Shown: positions 1-12,710, counted from the first letter of the stretch. The stretch is 64,000 nt of DNA from Amoeboaphelidium protococcarum (GCA_023515745.1 JALECJ010000255.1:2175000-2238999); one strand, 5' to 3'. Numbers and translations are program-made. The notes: generated from the sequence alone by a model not told the origin.

Positions 1-1
1 T

Positions 2-1750
2 GATCGATGGGAGAAGAGTAAGAAGTAATCTGCCGAGTTTGTTGTTGGAGATTTAGTTTACATTGCCGAGGGTGATTTGGTAAATGCTAAAGGTGTGGTT
101 ACTGCTGTGGATAAAGCACAGAATCTGATAACGTTGAAGATGCACAATCTGAATGTCGGCGATGTGGTAATTGAGCCAAGTAAGCTCATAAAGACTTTCC
201 ATGTTGGTGATCATGTACAGCTGGTGCGCGGTAAGTACAAGGATCACTCGGGTATGGTGACTTAGGTGAATGGAAATATTGCCAGTATATTCTCAGATCT
301 TACCAAGACTTAATATGAGGTGTTTATGAAAGATTTGTAAAGCGCTGTGGTGGATAGCATTGTTGGTGAGAAGGATTCCATCTACAAGGTTCATGATTTC
401 GTTCAACTGGGTATAAGTAATGTCGGCGTTATTGTGAAGGTGGAGAATGGTCTATTTAGAGTTCTTGATTAGAATGGAATTTTGAAGACGGTGAAGGCTC
501 AGGAAATAACTAGCAAGAAGGATACCAAATTGGCAACTGCTCTTGATGCTTAGAACAACAGTCTTAAAGTTGGTAACATTGTCAATGTGCTCAGTGGCGA
601 ACATGGTGGGATGAAAGCCACTGTACTGCATGTCTATCGCAATTGGGTATTCCTTTTGAATAATAAACAGTTCCATGATACAAGTGGTGTATTTGTGGTT
701 AGATCTAGAGTTGTACAGCTGCTTGGCCGTACTAATGCTGGTGTGTATGATAATTTGCAATAGCCTCAGATGGCACCACCTACTTAGATGCGTCCTCAGG
801 CTCGTATTGGTCAGGGAGTTCCACGAGAGACTGCCAATCTTCTACACAAGACTATAACGATCACACAAGGCCCGTACAAAGGATATTAAGGAAGTGTTAA
901 GACTGTTAGTGAGAAAGGGTGTAGAATTGAGCTTAACTCTAATGGCAAGGTTGTGAATGTTCCCCATACGGCTGTCATGCTATATGGATCACTGAATAAG
1001 AATGGATCTATGTCATAGTCTTCATCTGGTGGAGACAACTTTAGCAGAAGAGCAGCCGGTGCTCAGACTCCAATGGGAGGATCCAAGACGCCAAACGTGT
1101 ACAGTGGCTCTCAGACGCCTAATGTTATGAGCGGAGCTGATGGTATGAAAACTCCAGCTTGGGATGCAGCAGCCAAGACCCCTATGGTCTACTCTGGAAT
1201 GGCCTCACAACCTCAATAGGCAGCATCTGGCTCGTAGTAGGATGCGGATTTAGGAAGGTAGTTTGCCGCCACTCCGAAAGATTATCGAAATCAGGTTGCC
1301 ACTCCTAACATATAACGCCCTGTTGAGGATTATACTGCTGATTAGACATCGTCATAGAACGCCGGCAACAATTACAACAATGCCGCTGATGGTTATGGTA
1401 ACTAGCAGTAGACTGAAAATGGAGCATAATCATTTTTATAAGGCGCGTGGCTTATTGAGAATATTATTGTCACCTATAACGGCGCAGAAGGTTGGATAAA
1501 ATCTGTAAATGATGGCGGTCAGTCGGGTGTGTTTTGCGATTCTCAGACAGAAAAAGATGTCCAAGTCAATTCCAGCCAAGTGGTGCCTGTACCGCCTGTT
1601 AAGAAGGATCTATGTGTCTTTGTGGATTCAGATTTAAAAGGAACCAAGGGAACCATTATGGGATTCGACGATGACGAAGCTATTGTATCAGATGATCTTG
1701 ACAATTGGCACATGGGATCTGTAAAGCATTTATGCAAATTGAAAGCTTGA
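2..1750 (+). CDS. SPT5: Transcription elongation factor SPT5, C-terminal part (5' end outside window)
   Basis: About 582 codons are open from the window edge to TGA at 1748-1750, reading through many TAA/TAG as Gln. The product has several KOW-type stretches (for example GDHVQLVRGKYKDHSG near residue 70 and ITQGPYKGYQGSVKTV near 290). After these comes a Gly/Ser/Thr/Pro/Gln-rich segment with repeated S(Q/K)TPNV and KTPxW/KTPMVYSG units, which is the Spt5 C-terminal repeat region. A last KOW-like domain (VDSDLKGTKGTIMGFDDDEA) lies at the end. Spt5 pairs with Spt4 on RNA polymerase II and supports processive elongation; the CTR is the usual phosphorylation platform. The NGN domain and acidic N-terminus must lie upstream of the window. 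Identification rests on domain order and CTR repeats, read by eye. Confidence 0.9.
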
Positions 1751-1880
1751 ATAGTATTAGCAATAATAGTACGGATTTTTATATTTCTAATTTGAATTTC
1801 AATCGTGGACATATAAAACTAATAGATCTTAAGCATCCTCATTGACAATTCTTCCAGCTAACAAATTCGCATCAGCTATA

Positions 1881-3455
1881 TCAACCAACTTGACTAACAC
1901 TTTGTACTTTCATCTCAAGAGAATAAGTATCCAAATCCCTGATACGCTGTAACAGTAGACAGAAATAACCCGTGCTTGGATTGCCCGGTTACTTTTATTA
2001 CTGCTCAAGGCAGTGTCTGATCTATCCGCCAAGACTTTACATGTTAAGTTTTGACACTGTTAAATCATAATTTTTTTCTGACAACTTGTACTTCAGCTGT
2101 GCAACTAGGCTGTTATCAAACTCACCTTATTATACGCGTTATTCAAAATTTGCAATGATATCACTGATAGAACTGTACTTCTAGAAATCGATAATAACAT
2201 CAGCAAGCAACTCAAATCGCCTCGCGTAACTCAGACACTTGAACACTTCATCACTGATCCATTCGAAAGGGAATTTCTTTTACTCAGCCAAAAGGACTTG
2301 ACGTTGAGAGGTAAGCTCATCATACACAGCGCCACTACCAAAGAAAGGATCAAAGGTTGCCAGCAACTTATCTTTTGACATGGTATTGTAAATCTCTCCT
2401 AAAAACTTGTAACTGTATATGGAAAGCGTTTAATCATATTCCAGCATATTAAATCCTCTCCTGACATACTTAGGGACATCCGAACTAGCCATACGAGTAG
2501 TGATAGCGACCATAAAGGTTGTTCTCTACGCCGCTTACAACTTCTACGACTACTACTATTAAGCTATATACGTCTTGAAAGACCAATAAATCTAAGCGAC
2601 AGAGGAAGTCAACTCCATCACAAGCTAAACTTTATTCTTCTAATCTTCATCAGATATAAATTTACAGAATACCGTCATCACGTCAGACATTGTACTGCGC
2701 GTTGCCGGTAGTAAAAGGTCATGGAAGAGTTGATACGCGAAATCGTTACTTTTTACCAAAGTGGCATATAAGTAAGTTCTTACTAATGCTGCGACAGATG
2801 GTTTATATCGCGAGGATTATAGATGATTGAGCACAGCCACCGCATAATGGGCATCCTACAATTCACTTACCAGAAAAGCGGGAAGCTAATTTATAATCCA
2901 ATAAGAGGGAAGTAAGTCCAGCAAATCAGAAGAATATAGAATCTAAGCGCCAAGATTTACCTGTATTCTATCTTAACCTGAAGCCAGCTGAGTCAAAATC
3001 ATGACTAAAATCTGTCCAGTGCTACCATCTTCAGGTGAATTTAAAGCAGCCGGCTGATTTACATACTTGATAGATGATATGCTTATGTCAAGCAGGCTTT
3101 ACATAAGCTCATTATAAAAGGGGAATAGACAAAGAACATACTCAGCAACGTTGTACTATCTATCCAACGCTGCAGCAAGAGACTTTACGAACTGAGTTAT
3201 GTCTAATCTATACCTTGGTACTCCAATATTGGTTGCATATTAATTATCATTGATCTAATCACCACGCTCCAGTTCAAAGGAAACCATATCTTCCATGAAT
3301 GGCTGACATTATCGGCGTTAATGAGCAACGCTATACAAGAGGTCATAACTGTCCGCAACGTTAAGCCCTTTACGCGTTGACATTATCTGAGACCAGCTCT
3401 CACATATCACAGTGGGCAATAGTAACGACGCGACAACTAGGCAAAATTATGTCAT
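1881..3455 (-). CDS. Secreted tandem-array family protein, member 1 (subgroup alpha)
   Basis: 524 codons, ATG at 3455, TGA at 1881-1883. The N-terminus MTQFCLVVASLLLPTVICES is a convincing signal peptide, followed by WSQIMSTRK, which is shared with member 2. It carries the family signature near residue 95 (RLDITQF...VLCLFPFY) and the C-terminal signature near residue 405 (VFKCLSYARRFELLAD). The rest looks helical, without transmembrane segments after the signal. I do not recognise a known domain. It is the leftmost of ten co-oriented paralogues, closest to member 2 at 4228-5808 along its whole length, so the pair arose by a recent tandem duplication. The upstream block with AGGGG (3553-3557) is also shared with member 2. 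Start choice: the first Met before the hydrophobic run. A secreted, perhaps host-directed, role is inference. Confidence 0.8.
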
Positions 3456-3552
3456 TAAGGTATCAGATATATGAGAATTAAATTGATATAACTAATAATT
3501 TACTTTATATCAGGCTATGCATAAAATCAGGTACAAAAGTGAGGACAAATTG

Positions 3553-3557
3553 AGGGG
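3553..3557 (+). promoter_or_regulatory. STRE-like AGGGG upstream of array member 1; spacer 3456-4227
   Basis: The pentamer AGGGG lies 98 bp upstream of the member 1 ATG, inside a block of about 25 bp (AAAAGTGAGGACAAATTGAG onward) that recurs almost unchanged upstream of member 2 at about 5866-5891. A second shared piece, GGAGCTCCGA, follows in both. The rest of the 772 bp spacer shows no convincing coding signal. Confidence 0.5.
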
Positions 3558-4227
3558 CGCCAATGACAGGCCTATAGTGCTAGACTCTCTATCAGAGCAA
3601 CTCCACGGATCGATTGATTGGAGCTCCGAGTCACGAGAATCTTCACTGAAACTATCATTGAACATTAGATCAATTCAACTTGAACACACTTTGATGCTCT
3701 CAAGTAGGCCGAGAAGATATAATATATGTAATTAATCGACTCCAATGTACCTTGAGAGCGCGTCGAGGTTTTGCAGCTTTGATCACTCATTATCTCCGTT
3801 TTTAGAGAACTGAAGAACGAGTTGAATCGGTATGAAGCAAGGATTGATATGCGTGAAAAGGCAAAGCCACATGTGGCTAAAGTACCGTACATATGCAGTT
3901 GAAAATCTTTAAACAGAGTGAGAATCTAATCGTATAAAATTGCACAATGTAATGCAATTAGAATGCCATGGGTAAATGCCTTTCTTAAGAAATTCATGCT
4001 TAGGATTTGAAACAAGTCGCTCAAAGAACAAGTGCTATACCACCGACTAACTTAATAGCAAACTCAATTCCGTGCGCATTACTCACTCCTCATGGAATTG
4101 CCACAATTTAATATCTAATTCATCATGTTATATTATTCTATCGCGAATGATCAAGATGCAAATTAGCATTCAAAACTTTATAACATCAATCAAAATCTGT
4201 CATAGTAGTATTATTCTATCGACTCCA

Positions 4228-5808
4228 TCAGATCTCATCGTCTATTGCTTTGCGTTTTAATTGCTTTAAGGGAATTTCAGGAGCACTTTCCAAATCAGTC
4301 TCCAAATACTAGATACGCTTCAGCAGTAGGCAGTAATAGGATGTGTATGTATTGCTAGATTCCCTCTTTTCTTCTAAAAGACACTATCTAATCTAACGGC
4401 CAATCCTGGACATGTAACGACGGTGTTCATTCACATCTCCATTCTACACCGATAGTCTTTTCCTAAGCAAATCGACTAGAGTGTTGTCATAGTCACCCAA
4501 ATCTGAGCGAACATCAAAGTTATCGATAATATTACTCATTGCACTGTACTGGCTGAAATCAGTATACGCGTCAGCAAGCAGTTCAAAGCGCTTAGAGCAA
4601 CTCAAACGCGTAAAAACTCCATCATTGATCCATTCATAAGGGATGTTCATCGTCTTAGCCAGAAGGACTTGATGATCAAGTGGTAGTTCGTCAAACACCG
4701 CGCCGCCACCAAATAATGGATCAAATGTAGCCAATACCTTATCCGATGGCATTGTCGAGTATATATCACCTAGAAATTTGTAATTATATATACTAAGCTG
4801 TTAATCACTCGCTAGCAACTAAAAACCACGCCTGACGTACTCGGGAACATTATCACTGAACATATGAGAGCTAATAATTGCTAGCTATTGAGACTACTGC
4901 CGCTATTACTATTAGGGAGCATATACTTTGAACTGCCAGAAAAGCGAAGCCACTGAAGACGTCAACTCCATTACCGTTTACATTTTGTCCTTATCGTCTT
5001 CAATGGATATGAATTTACAGTATATTGTCATCAGATCAGAAAGTGTACTTGGCGTAACGGACAGTATAAGCTCAGTGAACAGCTGATACGCAAAATTCTC
5101 CTTCTTATAATAGGTGGCTTAAAAGTGAGTTCTCGCTGATGTCGCGACAAATACTTTATAACGGGAGGATTTCAAATGTGTGAGCAGAGCCACGGCATAT
5201 TTTACTTCTTAAATTTAATTCACCAAGAGAGCAGGGAGCTCGTTAATAATCCATGAGGATGTGAGTTAGTCTACCAAGTCTGGAGAATAAAGCAGCTGAT
5301 AGCCAAGATTTAACTGTAATATGTCTTGTCCAGCAGCCATTTAAGTCAAAAGCATCATTAAAATGCGATCAGTACTCGTATACTCGCGTGAATTTATATC
5401 ATAAGCTTGATTAACATATTAGATGAATACGATACGAATTTGATGTCGAATATACATTTATTCATCATAAAAAGGGAGCAGACAATTCACATAGTCAACG
5501 ACGTTAAATTATCTCTCCAGCGCAGCAGTAAGAGACTTTACGAATGGAGACACGTCTAACCTATAACTCGCTTCACCTATGCTGGTCGCATATTAGTTGT
5601 CATTCACCTAATCACCATGTAACGGTTCAAAGGAAACCATATCCTCAATAAATGACTGGCATTATCGGCGTTGATCAGCATCACTATACAAGAGTTCATA
5701 GCTGTCAGCAGCTTTTAATCCTTTACGCGTTGACATTACCTGAGACCAGCTCTCACATATCGCAGTGGGAATTAGAAACCACGCGACACCAAAGCAAAAT
5801 AATATCAT
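4228..5808 (-). CDS. Secreted tandem-array family protein, member 2 (subgroup alpha)
   Basis: 526 codons, ATG at 5808, TGA at 4228-4230. The signal peptide is MILFCFGVAWFLIPTAICES, then WSQVMSTRKG. The conserved CLxPFY block is near residue 115, and TRLSCSKRFELLADAY near residue 405 is the second family signature. A stretch PLFGGGAVFDELPLDHQVLL matches member 1 closely. The frame is also open upstream to an in-frame Met at 5970, but the Met directly before the hydrophobic core (5808) is preferred because it gives a canonical signal peptide aligned with member 1. Protein function unknown. It is probably regulated like its neighbours, given the AGGGG site 75 bp upstream. Confidence 0.8.
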
Positions 5809-5882
5809 TATGGAATCAGAATATACGAGAACAGAATTGCTCTTTATCAATATATAACGCGTGAAAAAGTGAGGACTAATTG

Positions 5883-5887
5883 AGGGG
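5883..5887 (+). promoter_or_regulatory. STRE-like AGGGG upstream of array member 2; spacer 5809-6195
   Basis: AGGGG lies 75 bp upstream of the member 2 start, in a block duplicated from the member 1 promoter. The 387 bp spacer also contains an ACGCGT near 6152. No gene is seen here. Confidence 0.5.
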
Positions 5888-6195
5888 CAGCATTGAATGA
5901 TAAAAAAATTGTGATCGTCAAAGATCAGACTTGATAGGAGCTCCGAATCGCAAGAACTCAATGCATTCATTGATGAAGATTTTGATATCTAAAGCGTGCG
6001 TAAATTGACTTCTAGAAAATCAACATACTCTGCGAATATTACTTTAATTCTTTTATTGATGTCAACTTTTTTGTTTCTATGGTTCATCCAACAGTCAGCT
6101 ATCATCAATTAAATGAATCAGCGCAATTTTAAAGATTCAATTTATGCTAGAGACGCGTCATCAGTCATGGTAAATAACGCACCTTAATGAGCAAC

Positions 6196-7956
6196 TCATT
6201 CGTATATTTCCAGCAACTACGCGAAATCTATATTGTCAAAGTCCGAGTCAAAACTGTTACCATGGATGAGATCACTATTGAGAAGTTATAAATCAACGTT
6301 ATTAATTGGTGATTCCGTTTATGGCAGAGGCTCGATCATTTGTTGCCGTTACGGTTACGGCTCAGACAAATCGCCCATATCTGTATCAAGCACAAACTTT
6401 GTCAGGTACTCATAAGGATTGCCAACATCAACTTTATATTCTTCCATCTAATGGTACTGAAAGCCTCCATACAGGAAAAGAATACGCTAAATCAAAACGT
6501 GGTACGCTTAATACTGAAGATTGTCAACAGCGGTATTTTGCTATATTTGAGACTTTAGTGACATATGCTCCTACCAAACATCGCCCATCATTACGGCACC
6601 TTCGGATTTGGCATATTTGACATATAACTTATCAGCATAGGTATCAATCTCGGGGATACGTTCATTTTTAGAAGGCGCCGTCTCCAATGCCAGAATTATA
6701 TCAAAAGCTCTTAATAGATCCGGATCGTCTTTATTTAAACCCAAGAGCAATCTTAGTCGTGTTTAATATGTCAATTTTAAGAACTCTTCGTTCATAATCC
6801 AATCCCAAGGTACTATAAAATTCTCTATTAATGCGAGTTTTTGGCTCTGATCAAACGATCTATATAAATCACCATTATGAGGTAGAGTTGCGAAATAGGT
6901 GATAATCTCAGCTATGTTCATTGTGGAAACGACTCTTTAAATCTACTCAAATCTATACACACCATTACGCATTTCTTCACTAAAGAGCTAATCCGAATAC
7001 AGCTAAAGAACATACTGCGGAAGCTACTGCGCCCTTATATAGCGACTTACCAATGCAGATGGTGATCCATGGACGTGACTCGGTTTCATAAACAAAGCCA
7101 TCACGACCAGAACGCCAATTTCAGCATGCAGAACTAAGAAATCTGACAGAGATGGTAAGGTCTCTTTTAAATTTAGTACGGCTGTCTGCACCAGTTCAAG
7201 CTCAAACGACGGTTTTCCATTGACATAGCTTTTTGTTAGTACTTCCGCTTAAATAAATTCTCCATTACGTATGGTCTAAATGACCAGTCTAGCAATGATC
7301 TCGGATGCCTAATTTTAATGTGACAACAATATGGCACCAAGAATTAAAAGTTGATTACTCGATTTCTCAATCTAAGCCACGATTGGAATCAAATCCTTGT
7401 AAATTACAGCCAACGGAATAGTTTCCATCAAAGAGTTTATAGAGTTCTAGACATGGCTACGCGTCCGTCTACTCAAAATTTGGCCTTAGAGTGGGAGAAG
7501 AATATCTCTAAATAGTCCGACCAATAGCTAATAGGCAGCGCGAGCAGTATATAAATCAGCATTTGTAGCCAAGTCTTGATCAATCCATTTGATGGCGCTG
7601 ATCTCAAACACAAAGTCGTGAGCGAACAGCGGCTTGAGGCAAAGCATTAGTAAAGAGTCAGAGCCCGCGTTATCAAACTCGACCATGGATTACTATTACA
7701 CCGCTTTGGACAGATCTGCAAAATATTGAGCAGGTCCTCTTTAATTATATTAGCTAATTGGATGAAAACTCACGCCGCGTTGTTGTAGTACATTGAAGCA
7801 TTAGAGAGCAAGTTCAATGTTATGGGAGTATAGACCACTGATAATGCTAGCAAAATTTCTATTTTGATAATGCTTTGACAACACTTCCTGAAACGTCAAA
7901 GCTTACACCACCACCAATGCCAGTATTGTAGGTAACAACAGCCTCCACACCGACAT
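6196..7956 (-). CDS. Secreted tandem-array family protein, member 3 (subgroup beta)
   Basis: 586 codons, ATG at 7956, TGA at 6196-6198; I checked the frame line by line and found no internal TGA. N-terminus MSVWRLLLPTILALVVVQA is a signal peptide, followed by LTFQEVLSKHY, which aligns with members 4 and 7. The first signature is ADLSKAV...LCLKPLF. The second, about residue 400, is a YQTRLRLLL-type stretch. Near the C-terminus GAVMMGDVWQEH aligns with member 4. The tail ends in an acidic/aromatic segment, FDSDFDNIDFAQLLEIYE. That shape recalls acidic activation domains, but this is only a resemblance. No known domain is recognised. Confidence 0.8.
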
Positions 7957-8055
7957 AATCAGTTCCTATTACGTATTTAGAGAGCAGGCGAAAACGATGC
8001 AAAGTTAATCGTAGTAGTCCTGAAATTCGTCATTTTATACTTTTGGAGATCAGAG

Positions 8056-8060
8056 CCCCT
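8056..8060 (-). promoter_or_regulatory. STRE-like AGGGG (CCCCT on plus) upstream of array member 3; spacer 7957-8377
   Basis: CCCCT on the plus strand (AGGGG on the coding strand), in the context GATCAAGGGGCTC, lies 100 bp upstream of the member 3 ATG. Member 4 has TTCAAGGGGTAT at the same distance and member 7 has ATCAAGGGGTAT in the other orientation. Nothing else is recognised in the 421 bp spacer. Confidence 0.5.
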
Positions 8061-8377
8061 TGATCGTTGGAGATCTTCAGGTACAGCGGGGCTTGCGTGA
8101 TAAATGTAAAGCATATAATTTTTAACCGACAATAAATCATGACTATAACGGGATCCCATCTATCAATGTTCCATAAATACAAGATATTACTAATGTGAAA
8201 CTAAGCGCCCTTTGTAAATCTATCCAACATTCGAATGTTAATGCAACCTTAGTTGTGATTTCTCTTTGATACAAAATTACCGTTTTACTAACGTTCCATT
8301 GTAAGGTAGAAATCAGTCTACAATTACGAATATCTCGGCAATGATACTAAAAACACTATTTATTTAGAAACACTAAT

Positions 8378-10111
8378 TCATTATATTTATTCGAGCAACT
8401 GAACAAAACCATGATTATCAAAATCATCGTCCACCATATCAGCCTGAATTTAATAAGGATCCAACATTTCCTCCAAATTGGACGCGTATTGTTGTGGCAT
8501 TTCATACTGTGTTAGACTATTAGAATCCAGTTATAGGTCCGCCTGCAGTATTACGTCCCGGTTCGCATCATTTACGAAATCTGTCAAGTGGGATGCGCCA
8601 TTTTCATTCAAAAGAAGCATTTAACGATACTGACTACCACCGTAGAGAACCAGAATTCGTTTGATCAGGATGTAATACGCCCAGAGTTCAAGATAGTCAT
8701 TAGCCACAAAAGAATTGAATAAGTAGTTAAAGAATTCGTGTTCCTACCATATAAGATCCAACTGTACCGCGCCATTTGAATCACCATATTTATTATAAAG
8801 TTTATCAGCGTAGATATCAATTGCAGGTATACTATCAGCATCAAAAGAAGCGTGTTGATATGCCATTACAATATCTAACGCCCTACTCAGCGGGGATTCG
8901 TCTTTCTTGACACCTAAAATCAAGCCTAGTCGCGTCTGATGCGACATTGAAAAGAACTCTATACCGCTGATAAACTCCAATGGAACCATAAAGTTTGCTA
9001 TCAACGCCAATTTAGAACTCTCTTTAAGTCCCGAGTAGATTATCCCATTATATGGTAGAGTATCAAAATATTGAACCACGTCAGCTTCAGTCATTACCTA
9101 AACTACACGCTGAACTTAATCAACAGAATACTATCCATGGCGCATCTCCCGACTCTAGAGCAATTCTTCATATAATAACACTGCATATGGCGGAAGCTCA
9201 TATTCTTTGATCAAACGACTAATCAGATCAGAAGGTGATCCATAGAATTGGCTATAAATCAGAATGGTATTCATCTCAGCCAAGACTGTGATTTCAGAGC
9301 ATAGCTCACTAAAGTCGAATTATGGTAGAGACTTTTTCAAGTTAGCCACAGCTCTAAAGACTACTTGATATTCAAAAAGGGAGTTTCCATGGATATAATT
9401 CTTGACGATGTCCCTGGCTCGCTTAAAGTAACCATCGCGAATGGAGTGGATGACCACATCAGCAATTATATCTTGAGCGGAGTCTTGATGCGATTATAAC
9501 ATTGCTCCTATTACAGAAAATTATTGGCTCTTGCTCTTGATTTATGACACAGCACGAGTGAGATACTGCGATATCACAGGCGAAGGTAAAATCTTGATAG
9601 CAGAGTCTACTGCGCTTTAAACGCGAACACGAGTCCTTTTACTCTTACCATCCGCTAGAATTGGTAACAGAACGTCTGTTATGATCTCAACCACTACTTT
9701 ATATACAGAATCAGCGGCTTCTTCTTGAACACTAGTCATGTAATCTTGATCAATCCATTTTAAGCCAATTATTTCAAAAGGCCAGTCATGCTATAAGAGG
9801 AAAGTCAGACATTCATTAACTAAACGCGTGTGCGGTTCAACATCAGTATACTCGTCTGTGCTTTACTCTTATATGATCTTGGTTACGTCTAGTTAATAAT
9901 TAGGTGATAACGTGCCTTGGATTTGAGTTATCGGACTAAAATTAATATCTTCATTCAGAATGGTAGAGCATCGGTACATCATATCCTTGCCAGACGCGTC
10001 TAAGCCATAAACATTGTCGTGATATCTATGAACAGTGTAAAGGCTGGACAAAACATCCTGAAAACTAACTGCTTGCACAGCTACCAAGAATACTGGAACC
10101 AGCAGCATCAT
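8378..10111 (-). CDS. Secreted tandem-array family protein, member 4 (subgroup beta)
   Basis: 577 codons, ATG ATG at 10109-10111/10106-10108, TGA at 8378-8380. N-terminus MMLLVPVFLVAVQA is a short, strong signal peptide, then VSFQDVLSS. Signature 1 is YQLDVTKII...ECLTFLL; signature 2 is EFFSMSHQTRLGLILG (about residue 390). The C-terminal tail carries QIQADMVDDDFDNHGFVQLL, an acidic segment with spaced hydrophobics shared with members 3 and 7. Same length as member 7, which lies three genes away, so the beta copies have been interleaved with gamma copies. No recognised domain or catalytic motif. Confidence 0.8.
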
Positions 10112-10210
10112 CTTAAGTATCAGATAAAAGTAACGCGTTCAAAAAGTTATGGCAGCTGGTAAAAGTATTTCATTCATATGTCGGCAAGTTCACAAAAATT
10201 CAAGATCATA

Positions 10211-10215
10211 CCCCT
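10211..10215 (-). promoter_or_regulatory. STRE-like AGGGG upstream of array member 4; spacer 10112-10534
   Basis: CCCCT on plus lies exactly 100 bp upstream of the start codon, the same spacing as member 3 and in a related context (TTCAAGGGGTAT on the coding strand). The 423 bp spacer also contains ACGCGT near 10133. No gene is seen. Confidence 0.5.
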
Positions 10216-10534
10216 TGAACCGATGCATGCTTCAGAGCAGCTTTCACTTTGAAGCACTTGGATACTCCAAGCATATATGTGAGTATGTTACCACTAATAA
10301 TTCTTGCTATGTATATTACAATTTTTTTGTATTATTAATAAATTGTGCTTTATTTTCGTGTAGTTGCCACTTCATAACGAAAGTAACATAACAAAGTAAC
10401 GCAGTACGTAACAGTCTGTTTCATCGAACGAACTACAGTAGTATAATAAGACTTTTGACGATTGTAAATAAATCTATAATATTTCGCATTCCTGATAGTA
10501 TTCATAAATATAATTGATATCCCCGGGCTGGTAC

Positions 10535-12565
10535 TCAGATAAAGCCAGAACTGCCAATAAGTTTTTACCGTTTCTTGTAAGGGCGTGCTGGCACTTTGGA
10601 CTCAGCAGCAGTTTCCACTACTCGTGAATGAGGCACTGGCATAGCATATTAATATTTTGGTGCGAACTGTGCTCCAGTAGTCAATACTGGAAATCCAGAA
10701 TCATATGAAATCGCAGTATCACCCATAAGATTATATTACTGCGGTTGCCTACTATTGAGAGGATCAGCCTACATCGATTTAACGTTGGAATAATCTTGAT
10801 GTGATGAAGCAGTATTTCGTGTGGTCGCTAAACGGTATTTAGAAGGTACGCCATCCATCTGCTGTTGCCCACTAGAGAGAGGACTACTCAGCATCGGCTA
10901 AAGTTTTGAATAATCTTGAGATGCTGAAGCAATATCTCCTGTAGTCACTACGCGTCTTATAAAAGGTATGCCATCCACTATACTTATCTCGTCAGTCACC
11001 GCAGAATAAATAGGTTGAGTAGGCTTGACAATAAACTCGTTTCCACTCGCGGACTAAGCTTTGTCTTGACCTGGTTGAATTAGATTTTACAGTCTACCCA
11101 GTAAGATGCAATAGGATTTAGCGTCTCGACTTAGCACATTCTTCCCTTAACGGCATTAACTCCAATCTTCATTCAATAGTGCCAAATCAAGCTCACCATT
11201 ATCAACTTAAAGATAATACTAGCGAAAATATGACATTATACTCTGGTCGATTACACCCGCCACCAATGCTTTCAAAAATATCTCCTAATTAAATGCTACA
11301 GCCTAGCTGTTCTAGTCACGATCCTTTAGCTGATCCAAGGATAGCTGCCGATAAATCAACGCGTATCTAGTCTCGAAATTAAGTAAGTGCAGCTCTTTAG
11401 GAGATGACAATTCTTATAGAGTAAAAAGCCCAAGCTGAGCTAATACCCATTATTATCTACACTCCAATTAGAGGAATATACGTAATCCATTATTAGGAGG
11501 ACGGAAATAGCGCTACAGTTCAGCATCATTCATACCCCGAAACGCAATCACCATTGTGTGAAAATCTCGTGTAGATGGAGACTCCTACTAACATATCTTA
11601 AACAGAGCAGCACTGACAAATTTGCAGTGCACTAGAGATAATTCAAAAGTTTATGCAGCAAGGGTATCAAGATTTTTAATCTCTTTCGAGTTCACAGCCA
11701 GCCGATTGAAATTATGGACTAAAATCAGTGTCTTGAGCACACCCTCTAACAAATTCTTGGTGTCATATAGTTATATAAGTTTGACGCTCATTATATAGAA
11801 TGTCTAGATCTTGTCAACATTCTGGTGATAGTATGCATGGAAAATCATTGAGGAAAGCTCTTTCTTGCCTAGAGTCAAAGCCTTAGATGTAATATGCGCC
11901 ATATAGTCAGCATGAGCATCTTAGTCTAGCCTTTGTATGATCAGACTAATAATTTAAAATCCAAAATTATAATCATTAAATGACAACACCCAATTAGTGA
12001 GACCAACAAGAAGCTCCCTGTTTGGCAACACAGGTATTAAGCATTAAGTAGCTAGCAGTGGTTTACCTTGAGCAAACAGTACCTGATCACGATAAAGTGA
12101 CAGAGGGGTGGCAACCTCGTAAATCTTTGAGAGCAACTTATGCTTGAATTCATTATCTTCTCCGGACATGATATCTGATGACAAGTATACAATAGAGATG
12201 ATAGGCAGAGGCTTATAAACATGTGTAGCATCTTGAAAATCAATAATATCCAACGCGTCATACAAAGGCTTGAGGCATTGCTAAAGAAATGCAGGATTCG
12301 TAGTGCTGATCCGACTGCCAACTGTAAGCTGTGCCATCAAAGAACTCAAATCCAATTGAAATGCATCAGTATCAGGCGATACTTGAACCAATTCTATATG
12401 CTCATACAGCGGATAGCATTAGACATTCTGCAATTAGTCAATAAAGAGCTCATGATTATTCAGATCGTAAAGAGGATGTCTTACTCTAAGTGGAAGTAGC
12501 TCTAACAAGGGATAAGCATTGGCATTGATTTACAAAGCCAAATAAACGGAGATTACTAAGCCATA
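10535..12565 (-). CDS. Secreted tandem-array family protein, member 5 (subgroup gamma; probable frameshift in signal peptide)
   Basis: 676 codons from ATG at 12565 to TGA at 10535-10537; I checked the frame line by line for internal TGA. Signatures: QLDLSSLMAQL...QQCLKPLYDALDII and ELHLLNFETRYALIYR (about residue 397). The C-terminal third is Pro/Gln/Ser-rich with two internal copies of a QDYS(K/N)-containing unit, then a basic end (ARPYKKRQK). The first in-frame Met gives only a weak leader (MAQQSPFILALQINANA). An upstream ATG at 12591-12593, one frame off, gives MVAAFLRLLYGLVISVY, which would be an ideal signal peptide matching member 6 if one T in the TTTT near 12540 were absent. This may be a real frameshift, an alternative start or a sequencing error. 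A 320 bp tract is nearly identical to member 6. Confidence 0.72.
10881..11200 (-). repeat. 320 bp tract near-identical between array members 5 and 6 (copy in member 5)
   Basis: This segment matches 13709-14028 at the same length with no gaps that I can see. The differences cluster in the first half. About 180 bp at the right-hand end is identical, including third codon positions. Flanking coding sequence of the two genes is clearly more diverged. Recent gene conversion or unequal crossover is the simplest reading. Confidence 0.85.
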
Positions 12566-12705
12566 CAATAATCTTAAAAACGCCGCTACCATCACTTTTT
12601 GTCAAGGTTTAATACCTTCTATCAGAGCAATTAGATACATGAGTAAAAGAATAAACTTTATATAAAAATTTTCGCATTCTTTGAAATTCGGACATATCGC
12701 GAGTT

Positions 12706-12710
12706 AGGGG
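12706..12710 (+). promoter_or_regulatory. STRE-like AGGGG upstream of array member 5; spacer 12566-13509
   Basis: AGGGG in the context TTAGGGGTCAACCACGTG, 141 bp upstream of the in-frame ATG (113 bp from the out-of-frame one). Member 6 has TTAGGGGTCTCCCACGAG at the matching place, so a longer element is conserved. The 944 bp spacer otherwise has two ACGCGT hexamers (near 12748 and 13203) and no gene I can support. Confidence 0.5.

Noticed and set aside
10149..10391. Plus-strand ORF in the spacer between array members 4 and 5
   Set aside because: It covers the member 4 promoter, has no homologue in the matching spacers, and is not longer than chance under this code.
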